Source of the DNA: Vitis vinifera
Taxonomy: Eukaryota > Streptophyta > Magnoliopsida > Vitales > Vitaceae
Length of the DNA: 64,000 nucleotides
Assembly: GCF_030704535.1 (NCBI RefSeq)
Contig: NC_081810.1
Span: 5,613,501-5,677,500, forward strand
Direction: 5' to 3'
Shown here piece after piece: positions 23,889 through 36,050 of the stretch. Position 1 is the first letter of the stretch; each line of letters begins with the position of its first letter. A program made the position numbers and the translations under genes. The notes beneath the pieces were generated by a model that had not been told where the DNA came from, made no database searches, and saw nothing but the letters and a program-made list of their open reading frames with translations.

Positions 23889-26167
23889 ATGTGGTTGCGC
23901 TGTGCCAAACCCCTTCAGTACTTGGAAGTCTTGAGAAAATCCTCCAGATCACCATGTCATCTTCCATTCCTTTGCCCTTATTCTGATACTCCTTACAAGA
24001 AGTCAAAGAGTGCCCCTTTACAGGTTTCTGACCTCACTTCCACACAATTTTGTATATAGAATATTCTTAATCTTTATTATATATTTACATCTTCTTGATT
24101 TTGTGTTGTGATTTTTGGGACTTTGTTTACAGGAAAGAAAAATGATTGATAGATTTAGGTTATATGCAAAAGGAGGTGAGGGCGGCAGCGGTTGTTCCAG
24201 TTTCCACCGTAGCCGACATGATCGCCATGGCAGACCTGATGGTGGGTTCTCTTTTCTAGTCGAAGTCTTTATAATCATTATTTAATCAAATTATAATATT
24301 TCTTGGCAGTTCAGGTTACTTATGATATTAGTTCATTTAATCATTAGTATGTTTTCCTCCTTTTTAATAGGCTGTTATGATCTTTCCATTTGACCGGTGA
24401 CTAATATCTGCTACTTTCTTAATCTAATGCCCTATACTTTGGTTTCCTTTATTGATTGAAACTTATTCAAACAAATCTCAAACGTTTCCATTCATGAAAT
24501 AATTGCACATTCTAGTCATTTTCTTAGTTTGGAGTGACAATTTGGAATTAATGGTTTTTATACATTGCCATGTTTTTCATCTATATGTGGAATCAAGGAA
24601 GGTGGGGATGGTGGAAGAGGGGGAGATGTGATTCTAGAATGCTCTGCCACAGTTTGGGACTTCAGCAATCTACAACATCATGTTGTATGTACCATTGCCA
24701 TCTTCTCCTTCGTTATCTTTTGGTTTTGTGTCCAAATTTTTCAGAACAATATAGATCTTGATGGCTAGCATTTAGAGAATTGAGTAATGGTGACGCTGTA
24801 CTGCAGAATGCAAAGAGGGGAGGACATGGAAGTTCGAAGAATAAGATAGGAACCCGAGGGGCAGATAAGGTTACAATAAATAAGATGTTGGATGTCACTT
24901 CTGTTAAATGATAATTTCATAGTTTATTGAGAAGCTTATTTTCTGGCAGGTAGTTCGAGTGCCTGTTGGCACTGTAGTTCATCTTGTAGAAGGTGAAATT
25001 CCTTCTCAAGTTGAAAACCGATCTTCAGCAGCATTGGATCCCTGGGAGATTCCAGGCTCACTTGATGTTGATCTATCTGAATCTCACCAGAAACCTGCCT
25101 CTGTGAACCCCAGCACAGTGGAAGTAGCAGAAACAGTATATATTGTTGATGGCTCATCAACTATTGAACAAACTGTGGAAGAATCAGTCGGAAAGAGGCA
25201 AGCTACTCAAGTTTCATCATCTGTGTCTCTTCCTCAATCTTCTCCTTCCAATAACAAATCCAGAATTCTCAATGAAGATTTTCTATCCTATAAGGGAGAA
25301 GGGGGGAGTGACCCTGAAATTGTGGAGACTGATGATGGTATGTCCGAACCAGAGTTGGAAGAACAAAGAGAGCAAAAGGAACAAATACAATACAATGTTG
25401 CTGAATTAACAGAAGAAGGCCAACGTATAATTGTTGCTTGTGGAGGGGAGGGTGGTGTAGGCAATATCTCTTCATCCAAAAATTCTAGGGACCACAAACT
25501 TACAAAACTTGGGGCTGAAGTATCCGATGATGATCAATCCTCTCTTGGCATTGGGTCTCCTGGTTCGGAGGCTATTCTTGTATTGGAACTCAAGAGTATT
25601 GCTGATGTGGGTCTTGTGGGATTCCCAAATGCTGGTAAAAGTACCCTTCTAGGGGCTATGTCAAGAGCTAAGCCAACAGTAGGCCACTATGCCTTCACAA
25701 CTTTGAGGCCAAATATTGGGAATCTAAAGTATGATGATTTATCAATCACAGTGGCTGACATTCCAGGTCTTATAAAGGGTGCCCATGAGAATCGTGGACT
25801 TGGACACGCTTTCCTGCGGCACATAGAACGCACTAAAGTTATAGCTTATGTGGTAGATTTGGCTGCTGCATTAGATGGTAGGAAAGGAATTCCACCATGG
25901 GAACAGCTGAAAGATTTGATTTTAGAGCTAGAGTACTATCGAGAGGGTTTATCAAATCGACCCTCCTTAGTAGTGGCAAACAAAATCGATGAGGCAGGGA
26001 CTGAAGAATTTTATGAAGAATTGAAAAGAAGGGTGCAAGGTGTTCCAATCTTTCCTGTATGTGCAGTGCTGGAGGAGGGAATACCAGAGCTAAAAGCTGG
26101 CCTCAGAATGCTTGTGAATGGTGCAGAATCATATGGGCTGAGTTTGGACAGAATTTTGCTTGACTAG
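23889..26167 (+). CDS. OBGM: Mitochondrial Obg-type GTPase (ObgM)
   Basis: Five coding exons splice in frame: 23,889-24,023, 24,133-24,241, 24,602-24,684, 24,807-24,869 and 24,950-26,167, all GT-AG, giving 535 aa. The N-terminus is Arg/Lys/Ser-rich and fits a mitochondrial presequence. The glycine-rich Obg fold starts near residue 56 (AKGGEGGSG, then GGDGGRGGDVILE at about 82). The GTPase domain has G1 GFPNAGKST (354-362), G2 in FTTLRPNIG (about 379-387), G3 DIPG (400-403), G4 NKID (474-477) and a probable G5 at about 501-503. Between EGEIP and NVAELTEEGQ the Obg fold carries about 130 extra Ser/Glu-rich residues (about 149-281), all within exon 5. Obg proteins support assembly of the large ribosomal subunit, here presumably in mitochondria. 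The upstream half of the gene has copies in the metallothionein array. Confidence 0.92.
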
Positions 26168-27060
26168 GTTGTTCCTGACACAAATTCTTTGCTAGTAATG
26201 AGGGTTCCCCACCCCACACATTTCATTGGAAAATATGTGCTGCAAACAACTAGGTAATCAGCTGGGACATTGAGTCCCAGATGCATTGCAGGTAGTCTTC
26301 AGAGCCAGAGAGATTTTGAGCTTAGTATATTTTTGGTAGCTGTCACTAATCTCTTAAACCGATGATGAATCAAGGCTCCTGTTTGCTGGTTTTTTTCTCA
26401 CCAGTTGACCGATTAGGCCAATATTATTGTTTTGCTGTCTGTCAACGGACTGTAGATGGAAGAAATGCTGAAAATTGTTTTTGTTTTACAAGCCTAATAA
26501 CAGGATAGCCTAAACTGCTGGTTGAACCCAGTTTTCTAAAGATACAATGTGTTCATACTCTGTTGTCTGGCTTGTTTGTGATGCTTCTTATATGCCAGTA
26601 CAATACATATAATCACCCACCTCCTGCAAAGGATTACAATTTCAGCTTCTTATCAGCTAATATATTATCAATGTCTTATTTCAAACTACAAATATAATTG
26701 TAGTTCCAGAACACTCCACTTGGCCACAACCTGGGATCTGTAAATTCTACTAGAAGTTTCTTTTGTGGTTCTTAAGCTTTCATTGTGTGATTTCTTGCAC
26801 TGTGAACTTACTCATTACAAGATGTTTAACGAGTCGAACTACCAAGAATTTTGATACATCTCCTTCAGGCATAGCTGGCAATCAAAAGATTGTTTTGTGT
26901 AAATCAGCGATGTTTGCACAATAAGTAATTCAATTAATGTATGAAACTGGATAGGAGTCACAACTGTGTTTAGCAGAAAGCTCCAAAAGTAACTTCGAAG
27001 GCTCAAAACTGGTAATCTCTGCATTCCAACTTTGCTAAACTTTAAATAATGGTTACGCAT
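26168..27060. other. ObgM 3'UTR and downstream spacer
   Basis: Unique-looking sequence consistent with a 3'UTR over the first few hundred bases, then spacer. No further coding region was recognised. Confidence 0.4.
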
Positions 27061-27660
27061 GGTAGATGTTCCAGTAGTTTAGACACTTGTGCATGTATTA
27101 TAACAGAGAGAAATCAAGGATGCCTCAAGGGAGTCGCAAGAAAATTGTGTACACCATGTATATGTTGGTTTTTGGCTCACCTAAGAGTTTGCTTTAGAGG
27201 TGACGATGGTTAGTTCGTTTACCAGAGAATGTTTTGACTTTTGGAAGTTGGAAGAAGATAAGTAACCTCTGCCAAGGTAGAGATTTGTTGGTTTTTGGTT
27301 CAATTAAAAGGTTGATGTATTTTAGGAATCCTTGTACCACAGTGATTAGTCAAAGGGGTATGAGAATCATTTTAACTAGAGTTGTTAAAATGGTTTTAGT
27401 CGATCCATGTGATTTTAGCCAATCTCAATGTCTTCGTCCAATTTGAAAATGAGTGGATTAATAGTCGTAGCGAAGGACCTAGGTAGGACGCTATTATCAC
27501 ACCTTGGAAATATTGTGCCCCCTATTTTATCTTTATTTCTCTTACCATTATTGGCTAGTTTAGTTTATATTTTACTTGGGTGCTTTTGGACGTCTTTTGG
27601 GATTAGGTCAAAGCACAACAAACTGGCATCAGAGCTTTCGCTAGCACAATAGTATATAGA
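27061..27660 (+). repeat. Degenerate LTR/TRIM-like fragment with primer-binding-site-like end
   Basis: The right end reads ACAACAAACTGGCATCAGAGC at about 27,615. This resembles an LTR end followed by an initiator-tRNA primer binding site (TGGTATCAGAGC) with one change. The preceding block (GTCTTCGTCCAATTTGAAAA, GGACGCTATTATCACACCTT) is the sort of sequence seen in small non-coding LTR elements. The left end was not resolved and no coding part follows. Confidence 0.45.
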
Positions 27661-30160
27661 CTTGCCCGTAAACCCTTTGACAACGAACAACACTTAAAAG
27701 GGTTTGTGGCATCTTATATTAGTGAAGTAAAGTTCAGACAATTTCTCCGACCACGTATCACGGGTTCGTGAACCAGCGGTTAAGAGCACTGCCAAAATGA
27801 AAAACCCTTCATTGGAGAATCATGGTACTCCTGCTGAAAAACATAATAAATCAGCTATAAGGATGACCAGCCAAAGACTTAAAAACATGAAAAAGGGGTG
27901 AAAAGATACACAGAAACAAACCACAGCCATTGTCTTCTTCAGATGAGCACAAGAACCAAATGCAGATACTGGGATATCAGAAATTCTCGAAGTTGAACAA
28001 CTGTGCCATGCATCTCCCAAATTAAGCTCTTTTTCAGCTACAAGACGTATGCAATGGCAGAAAATTCTCAAGAATTCTATGTCATAATTTGTCTAGTCTA
28101 CAAATCCTATAAAAGAAATTCCAACAATAAAATGAGTGGTGAAGACATAAGGCTGGCAAAGCCTCAGATTGGTACCATTGTAAAAGCAAAGTGGAGTCCA
28201 TATAATCCTTCGTCACTGTCTTAAAGCTACGAGCTAAAGCATTTGCTTTTTGCTTTATTTGGAGTCGCTTGGGTTCTTACTTTGTTGGTTAAGGAAGTCT
28301 TGTAAAGTTAGCATAACTTCTTTGTGGGAAGAAAGCAAAATAAGTTATTCTTGATGAGAAAGTAGAGCTCAAGTTCATTCATTATTTGACCAAAATGTAT
28401 CAAACTTACTTCATGGTTTTGTCAAGAGCTCCAGGGAGCAGGTGCTCTTCTTCATCACAATTCAGGGAACACTGTAATAAAAGCCTGGAATTCAGGGATT
28501 TTTCCACACCTAATACCGGAGAAAGTTGAACTATAAGGAATTTGAAGAGTTCCTCTTTCTTTTCCAACATTTTCTTAGGCACCAAACGGAAATTTTCAAG
28601 TCTTTAGCTTTCTGGGCCAAGCCCAATCCCTTGAAGAAAACCCAACTAACTAAGCTTGCCCCTTTAAGCCTTAGGGGAGGTAGAGGGAATGGATGAACAG
28701 TTAGAAGTTGAAGTTATAGTTTAAGTTCCTGATTTTAAAGAGAAATTATGGTATTATAAAAGTTGGTTTCCATGTAACTCAAGCTTGGGTTTTTAGAAAA
28801 AGAAATGTTACATGTTCAACTTTCTTCTAAACCATAATTACTCAAATAGATAGAAAATATTTTATTTATTTGAAACAATAAATTGTAGCTTTGAAAGTTA
28901 ATTCAAATGGGACCTCAGTAAAGTTTTTGCCCACTTCAACTAAGATCAATTTTCTCAAATTTTTTTAGTGGGATTTATATTCTGTTTCATACATATTAAG
29001 TAAAAATATTTTTCTAATGAAAAGGTTTGAAAAACATGATGTGAGACAGCTCACAGGCAAGCCCATTGATTGGTCACTTACAAAAGCACCTCTAGGCCAT
29101 CCACATTGAGGGGATAGAAGTGACCAAGGGGCCACCAAATATTGAAAGCTATATATATATATATACACACATATGTAAAAGGTCTCTTCACTTTATTGTA
29201 AAATGGGTAGGAGTAGGACCGAGAGCATTGGACAACCCCCTTGAGTCAAAGAAAGGAGATTGATTCTTGCTTCCCACTTCATAATTGAAAATGCAAAAAG
29301 AAAAAGAGAAAGTAGGCTTTGGAAATATCAAAATATGCGGTGGTTGAAGAGATGGCAGTGGAGCAGGACAAAGCAGAGAGCAATGCCACTCTTTTTGCTA
29401 GCATAAAGTGCACCAAGGAATCCCATCATACATTTTCAGACCCAAAGCATATATCTATCCTCTTGCCTCCCACCCCCTTCTTTTCTCTTTGTTTTTAGGC
29501 CTTCTTTTACTCTTGTTCTCCCATTTTTGCTTTGCCTTAGTAGGGAAATAATTAGGTCTATAATCATTGAACAAAGAAAGGTAGGGTTAGGGTGGTAGTC
29601 ATTCATAATCCACCTTTTTTAGAGAGGAGTAAATTGCTTTCTAATATTTGAAAGCAATCTTTTTTTACATAGATGAAAAAAGAAAAAATAATTATGACAA
29701 CAACCATTTTTATATTTTTCAAGGAAAAGGTCAATGGAATTGATTAATCCATGGAAGAAGTTCAGAAAAAACAGGACTCCATTGTGGACAGAAGAAAGTC
29801 CAAGCCTCACTCATGCTGTTTTGTTGTAAAATTGTGTCTAATGCAGCATGTTTCGTGCCTTTTCATTCATACCTGCTTGCTTAATTTTCTTAATATTTTA
29901 TGTTTTATTGGGCTTTGAAAAAATTTAGGGAAATTTTTAGGGGAGAAAATAGGAAGAAAAACTCAAGAGGAAAAGAGAAAGTAAAAAATTATAAAAAGAT
30001 AAATTTATTGTTTTTTTTTTTCTTTTCTTGTACATAATTTGAAAATGGATGAATCGGATAAGTTCTGTGTTTATAAAGGTTTGACAATTACTTGTACAAA
30101 TATACTCACTCCTTTTAGTTTCAATCACAAGTTTGAGAATCCTCCACTATAATTACGAGT
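27661..30160. other. Intergenic DNA, no gene recognised
   Basis: Moderately complex sequence with short frames that look random. A (TA)n run lies at about 29,149-29,164. No RNA gene, terminal repeats or domain-bearing frame was seen. Confidence 0.45.
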
Positions 30161-30318
30161 TTTTTCAATCTAAATCTTGAAAGTCTTTATGCTTGGATTT
30201 GAGGTTCCAATCTATTTTTACAATACCCTTAAGAGATTCTTTTCAATCTAAATCTTGAAAGTCTTTATGCTTGGATTTGAGGTTCCAATCTATTTTTACA
30301 ATACCCTCAAGAGATTCC
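30161..30318. repeat. 78-bp tandem duplication
   Basis: The block from TTTTTCAATCTAAATC to ACCCTTAAGAGATTC occurs twice with an offset of 78 bp, differing by about one to two bases. This is a recent local duplication in non-coding DNA. Confidence 0.9.
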
Positions 30319-31270
30319 TCTCTTTTTAACAAAAGTTTCCTCGCATAAATAAAAAAATTTTCAACAATAAACCTCCTAAATTACAATTTAAAGTTCAAAT
30401 ATACAACAAAAACTAAGATTAATATGCAATAAATATGGATTAGCAAATAAAAGAAAAAGGTGCAGCACAACACTACTGTCATAATTAAGAGTGAGAGCTT
30501 TAAATAGGTGATTTTTGAAGAAAATAATTATTAGGCACAATTTATATTAAACCAATTGATCATGTGATCAATTAAGTTACTAGCTGATGGAGGAAACAAT
30601 ATGATTGTAAATGATTATTGGTGTTAAAAAGTTCTAATCGATCAAGTAACTAATTGACTGATTACTTGATTGTTTAGAGTTGAACCTTAACCGATTAGAG
30701 ACTATGAAGGGGAATTTTAGGTCTAGCTTAATTGGTTGAGGTATGTTTCCATCGTATGAAGTTGCCCTAAAAGAAAATACTAAACCAATGGACTAGTACC
30801 CAATATCTCTTCCAATTTTTTAAAAGTTTGCTTTTTTTTTTTTTAGCTTGCAAAAACAAGAGAAAACAACCTAGTCAAACTCCTACGATTCAAGAAAGCT
30901 TCCAAAAGAAAAGACATAAATTTTACTTTGTTTTCCATGTCATCCAATATCTTGAAAAACTTTAATGTCATTTAAAAACATATTGGATGAAACTTTGAAA
31001 ACGATGGATGTTTCAAGAGATGTTTGCTTGTAATTCTAGTTAGCGTACCTCAATCTTATATAATTAATCTTAGTAAAAACATTTTCAACAACTAAGGTAT
31101 ATCTTGATCTTGTCAAACCTTCAATGGTCTGATATACTTAAAACCAAAATAAAACATTTCTTACAGAATTAGACTACCTATTTGTTTTGTATCATCAAAA
31201 TTAACATCAAGAAACCTCAAGCTTCATATTTTTTATATTAAATAAATTTTTATCACTTATTTTTCCTTGT
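30319..31270. repeat. Degenerate LTR-like interspersed sequence
   Basis: The stretch from about 30,350 (with AAGATTAATATGCAATAAATA and GGATTAGCAAATAAAAG) resembles 34,120-34,330 (AGATTAGGATTAAGATG, ATATGGATTAAGGCAAATGA). Its AATTGAT/ATCGAT-rich middle resembles 13,320-13,450. Ends were not identified. Confidence 0.4.
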
Positions 31271-33000
31271 TAGAATACTTTTTCCGAACCAAACATATTC
31301 TTTGATTTTATTTTTAAACTTGAGCATGCTACTCTTTGGATTATTTGAGGGGGAAGATTTGAAATTGAAATAAAAAGTTTATGTTAGGAAGGGATCTCAA
31401 GTTAATATATTCTTTTGGGTTTTATTTTTTAAGTATATTTTGAGTGATTTGAACAAAGCGATTGACTTTGGGGCATGGAAATCACCGTGTTCCATTGGGC
31501 CTGCGCAGCATGATGGAAAACAATTTCCCTCATATTTTACATATAAAAATGACTTTTTTGTTCGTTCCTATTTCTCCCATTAGCCAGAGAGTTGACTTCT
31601 TCTGAAGTTTCTAGATTCAAATTATTGTTACAATGACAAAAGAGAAAAAAAGACCGATTCCCTTGTTTACGAGATCTGATTACAACTTCAATGAAAGCAA
31701 CACCCCTTCATGGAAATTTAACAGATTTCACTGAGGTATACATATATTCTTAAAAATTAGATTTAATTTTTTTAAAATTTAAGACAATCATTTTTTTTAA
31801 TACTTTAGTTTTTTTATATAAATTTTAATAATTTTTTTTTAAATGTCTAAAATAAGTTTAATCCAAAAATTTCATATATTTTTTTCCATGATGTATGATT
31901 AAAGGTATTAATCATTCAATGAATACAATAATTATATTTAAGATATTTTATTAAGAAAATATTCAAAAAAATTCTTTAATTTCTTATTTAGAGTTCGTTT
32001 GAAAGCGTTTTTGGATTAAAAAAAAAATATTTTTGAAAAGAAAAAAAGTGTTGAAAAAAATTTAGAAAATATTTTTAAAAAACAAAAAAAAATTGTGTTT
32101 TCTGAATAAATATTTTATAAATAATTTTTTTAAATATACTTTTAAAGAAAACATTTCGAGCCCGTTTGACAGTATTTTTTAAAAGTATTTCCACCCTAAA
32201 AACATTTTTTAAGTGTTTTTAAGGTAAAAAAAAAAAGGTATTTGACAATACTTTGAAAAACACTTTTAAAAATTTTTAAAAACAATTGAAGTGTTTTTAG
32301 GGAAGCATTTGGGAGGTGTTTTTTTTAAAAAAAAAAATACTTTAAAATTTTCAAATATTCCTAAAATACCCAAAGTGTTTCCTACTAATCACTCTCTCCA
32401 ATTTTTTATGAAAATGTCTCACCAAAGATCAAAGAATTAATATCCAAAAAATAATTTTGAGATTTTATACCATCTCATCGAACTACAAGCTTATCATATA
32501 ATAAGCTTAATAACATTTATTTCTAATTTTCATAATCATAAAGATAATTTTTTGAGTTTTTTTAATAATACAAGTGTTTATCTATTTTTAAAAATAAATT
32601 TTTTATTTATTGCAATATTTTATTTCCATAATAAATGTTTTTTTAGTAATTTATTGATATTAAAAATATTTTTATATTTATACGGTATATTATCAAAAAT
32701 GTTATTAAAAATACATTTGATAATAATTTTAAAAAATATTTTAAATATTTCTAATGTTTGAATAATGAAAAATTTTAAGTATTAAAAATATTTTCTAAAA
32801 TCACTTTAAATAAAAACACTTAGCAAAGCCAAATGAGGTCTCCCACTAAAAACAAGCGCAGCAAAGTCTCTTTCTTTGTTTCTGTGTGATTTCTATTTTT
32901 TTCTTTAGATAAATTCACCTAAACTTGACGAAGACAAGTCACATTGAGAGGTAAAGAAGAGTTTGTCAGTGTTGCATTGGGGAAAGCTCTATGCACTTTG
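31271..33000. repeat. Upstream part of metallothionein unit A with an AT-rich insertion
   Basis: GAGCATGCTACTCTTTG and GAAATTGAAATAAAAAG (about 31,320-31,380) match the blocks ahead of genes B (about 38,015) and C (about 45,345), so the duplicated unit begins here or earlier. Between roughly 31,990 and 32,850 lies very AT-rich sequence with GTTTGACAGTATTTTT- and AAACACTTAGCAAAGCC-like ends. It probably includes one or more decayed transposons, whose boundaries are not fixed. Confidence 0.55.
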
Positions 33001-33159
33001 AGCGTATCGATATCTCCACGTGTACGGTTCATATCCTCCACTCTTCGTTATAAATGGGAGTGAAGTCCTTCCCTTAGAAATCGTCCTACAGCGTTTGTTC
33101 TCAGTGAAATACATTTCCTAGGAAAAGTCTTTCCCATCACTCCCTTTTACTCAGAAAAC
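33001..33159 (+). promoter_or_regulatory. Promoter and leader of metallothionein A
   Basis: The 17-bp block TCCACGTGTACGGTTCA at 33,015-33,031, shared by all four metallothionein genes, contains a CACGTG G-box. A TATAAAT box is at 33,049-33,055, 111 bp before the ATG. GTATCGATATC just upstream is shared with B and C. Confidence 0.7.
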
Positions 33160-33837
33160 ATGTCTTGCTGCGGTGGAAACTGTGGTTGCGGCAGCGGCTG
33201 CAAATGCGGCAGCGGCTGCAACGGGTAAATAAAGATAAACTTGCTTTAACTCACCCTCTTCTCCTGTCTTTGTCAATCCTCCGGCACTGAATTTCCTTGA
33301 AAATGTTTTCTTTTCCTAGTGAAAGGAAGTGCTTTTTCTTGTTAGTTTTCTGGCCCCACTATTCTCAGCAACCAAACGGGGTCTCATCACGACCTGGAGT
33401 TCAACTGACGCGTAAAAACTAAAAAACATCCTTTTTTGTCACCGAATCCCTTTCTTCGGCGATTTGACTTCCGTTTTGACTGGAACATTCATCTGGGTGC
33501 TTCTCAATTTGTATCACTTGCTTATTTCTTTCCCCTTTTCCTTGTATATTTGCAGCTGCGGCATGTACGCTGACTTGGGCTCCTCAGAGAAAGCCACCAC
33601 AGCTGCAACCATCATCACCGGGGTTGCACCAGCGAAGATGTACCTACAAATACAAAAATTAAACTTTTTTTGTTCTTCATATTTTCTTGGAAATTAATGA
33701 ATTAATTATTCTTTTACTAAAATTTTGGCAGGTTCTCCGAGGGATCGGAGATGAGCTTCGAAGGAGGGGCAGGCTGCAAGTGCGGAAATGGCTGCAAATG
33801 CGGAAATGGCTGCAGCTGCAATCCATGCAGCTGCTGA
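33160..33837 (+). CDS. Metallothionein A, plant type 2-like
   Basis: Three exons, 33,160-33,224, 33,556-33,639 and 33,732-33,837, encode 84 aa. The N-terminal domain begins [20 protein letters not shown] and has eight Cys in the CC, CxC, CxC, CxxC layout of plant type 2 metallothioneins. The linker ([13 protein letters not shown]...GVAPAKM) is the usual type 2 spacer. The C-terminal domain ([14 protein letters not shown], then SCNPCSC) has eight Cys rather than the usual six, through one extra CKCGNG module. Such proteins bind Cu, Zn or Cd in the cytosol and buffer metals and oxidants. Exon 2 ends at AAGAT before GTACCT and exon 3 starts with G after CAG. The same junction works in B to D, which supports the model. 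This is the copy nearest to the ancestral protein and looks functional. Confidence 0.9.
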
Positions 33838-35829
33838 GGAGAAGATGGGAACAGTGCCTCAAATAGCTATCTATATAAATAAGAGAGAGAAGAAAAAAAT
33901 ATGGAAGCGTATTCCGGGTTGAGTCACTGTTAGTTGTTGTTGTGGGTGTGAGTTCTGTGAAAATAAGGCAGCCATGGCACCTGCAAGTCCCTTCTCTTGG
34001 GGCCTGCGGAGCTTTCGTGGCTAGCTTCTTGGTTGTTTTGTTATATTATAATGTGCTTGAAAATTATCTACGTTTACTCCCTCTATTCTCAATCCTAAGC
34101 TCGAGCTTCTCCACTAATTGCAAATTACAGTACAAGTATACAAAAAAAGATTAGGATTAAGATGTATTAAATATGGATTAAGGCAAATGAAAGGAAAGTA
34201 TATAAACACTTAAACACTCTTTAAGCTAAACGAATAGAGACTACAACCTCGTAAATGAATAGTATGAACTTTAAATTAGTGATTTTTTTTTAAAAAAAAA
34301 AAACCATTTAGACACAATTTATGCAAAATTTATTGAACTTATTTATATTATCTAGAAAAGTATGATATGTTTTGTCATTTTTTTATTTCTAAAAATAACC
34401 TTATTAATAGTAATAATTAACCTATAAAATAATTGGAAATAAAATATTTTCATCTTCCTTCCATTTCTATTTCATCAATAGTTTTATTAGGGGTTTAATT
34501 TAAGGTTTTAATTACTTGATGTTGTGGAAATATGGTATATTCATAACTTGATTTTGATTTCATATTCAAATTCAATCTTGAAATTGCCTTCACAAACCTA
34601 AAAAAATAATTTTTACTTATAAAAGTTGTTCCCTGTCATTTTTACAAAACATGTTTTTAAATTAAAAAAAATAACTTAAAATTGTTTACAAAGATTTTTA
34701 AAAGTCTTGAGAAGCCAATTACATCTTAAAATTTCAATTTTTTTTTACATATTAATATTCCAATTTTTATTATATTTTCATGAAAAGTTTAAGAAAATGA
34801 AATAGTATCAAGAAGGTATTTCAAATTATTTTGTGGAAGATCTTAAATAATATAAAAAATAAAATATAATAATTTTCTTAAAATATTTACTAACCACATG
34901 AAAGTGGAATTGCATTGGAAAAATCTAATATTGGGAAAATCATTTTCAAAAAGAATAGTTTTTAAGAATAGTTGTAAATTACTTTTAAAAATAAAATTTT
35001 GTTTAGAAACTCAAATAAAGACACTCTACACCCAAAATTTTCAAAATCTTTACTCATAACACTATGCAAAAAATAATTGAAACACCTTAAATTTATTCTA
35101 AAAAATTTGTTTTCAAAACAAAATTATTTTTATCTAACCGTTTTCTAAATTTAAAAAATATATATTTTTATTCTAAAAGTAGAAGATGTTGAGTTATTAA
35201 ATAGGATTTGGATATATATATTTTTTCATGTGCACTCAATTCTTTATTTTATTTTTTGTCATTTCATAATTTAAATAAAGCAGCATTGTTTTGTTGTATA
35301 TTTTTTAATAAAAGAATCCAATTACAAGGTAACAACTAACAAGTTTAAGGTTTAATATCTTCCTTCTCAACATAAGACATATAATTTATTTTATTTTATC
35401 AATCCAATGATGATTCTTTTAAATTTTATACGGTATCTAGTGTTATTGTCAACATCGGTTTGCTAATTCAATTCATTTAAAATAATATTTGAATGTAAAA
35501 TCTGACTCACCCAAAATTTGTCAATATACCGTTAGAATTGTTGTTTGTTTATGTTTGGTTTCGAAAAGTTTGAAAGAAAGAAAATAAAGTTTATAAAATT
35601 ATTTCATGATTGATTGTGCATGAAATAGGTTAAAGAAAAAAATAAATTATTCAAAGATGTATTTTTTTTCCAATTTTTCTTCACTTTTATTTCCCTTTTG
35701 GTTCTTGAAAATTTTGAGGGAAATAAAGTAGAAAAAAATATATAGAAAAATGACAAATAAATTTAAACTTAATAAATTATTTTTGAATGTTTTTTAAGTT
35801 TATTTCACATATTTTTATTATTATATATA
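33838..35829. other. 3' flank of metallothionein A and AT-rich spacer
   Basis: The 3'UTR carries GAAGATGGGAACAGTGCCTC, common to the array. From about 34,120 the DNA is AT-rich with LTR-like debris. Around 35,230 (GTGCACTCAATTCTTTATTT) it matches 41,751 downstream of gene B, which shows that the spacer was duplicated with the gene. Confidence 0.55.
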
Positions 35830-36050
35830 GGTGGTGTTTGTTTTTTGGCTGAATAGAAAAAGTCAAATATTTTAGCTTTTTTTATTCAGCTAAAAGTAAT
35901 ATGTTGACATCATCCAACATAATTAAAGTGAACTTATTATCAATAGACTCAGTTTAGTTATGTTGGATGGTATCAATAGGTTACTTTTAGCTGAATAGAA
36001 AAAGCTAAATATTTTGACTTTTTCTATTCAGTCAAAAAACAAACACCACC
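35830..36050. mobile_element. Tourist-like MITE, copy 1
   Basis: A 221-bp element with long terminal inverted repeats: it starts GGTGGTGTTTGTTTTTTGGC and ends with GTCAAAAAACAAACACCACC. It has further internal self-complementarity (AGCTTTTT/AAAAAGCT arms) and no coding capacity. The ends and the size match the element at 37,564-37,784, where a TTA target duplication is clear. Confidence 0.85.
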
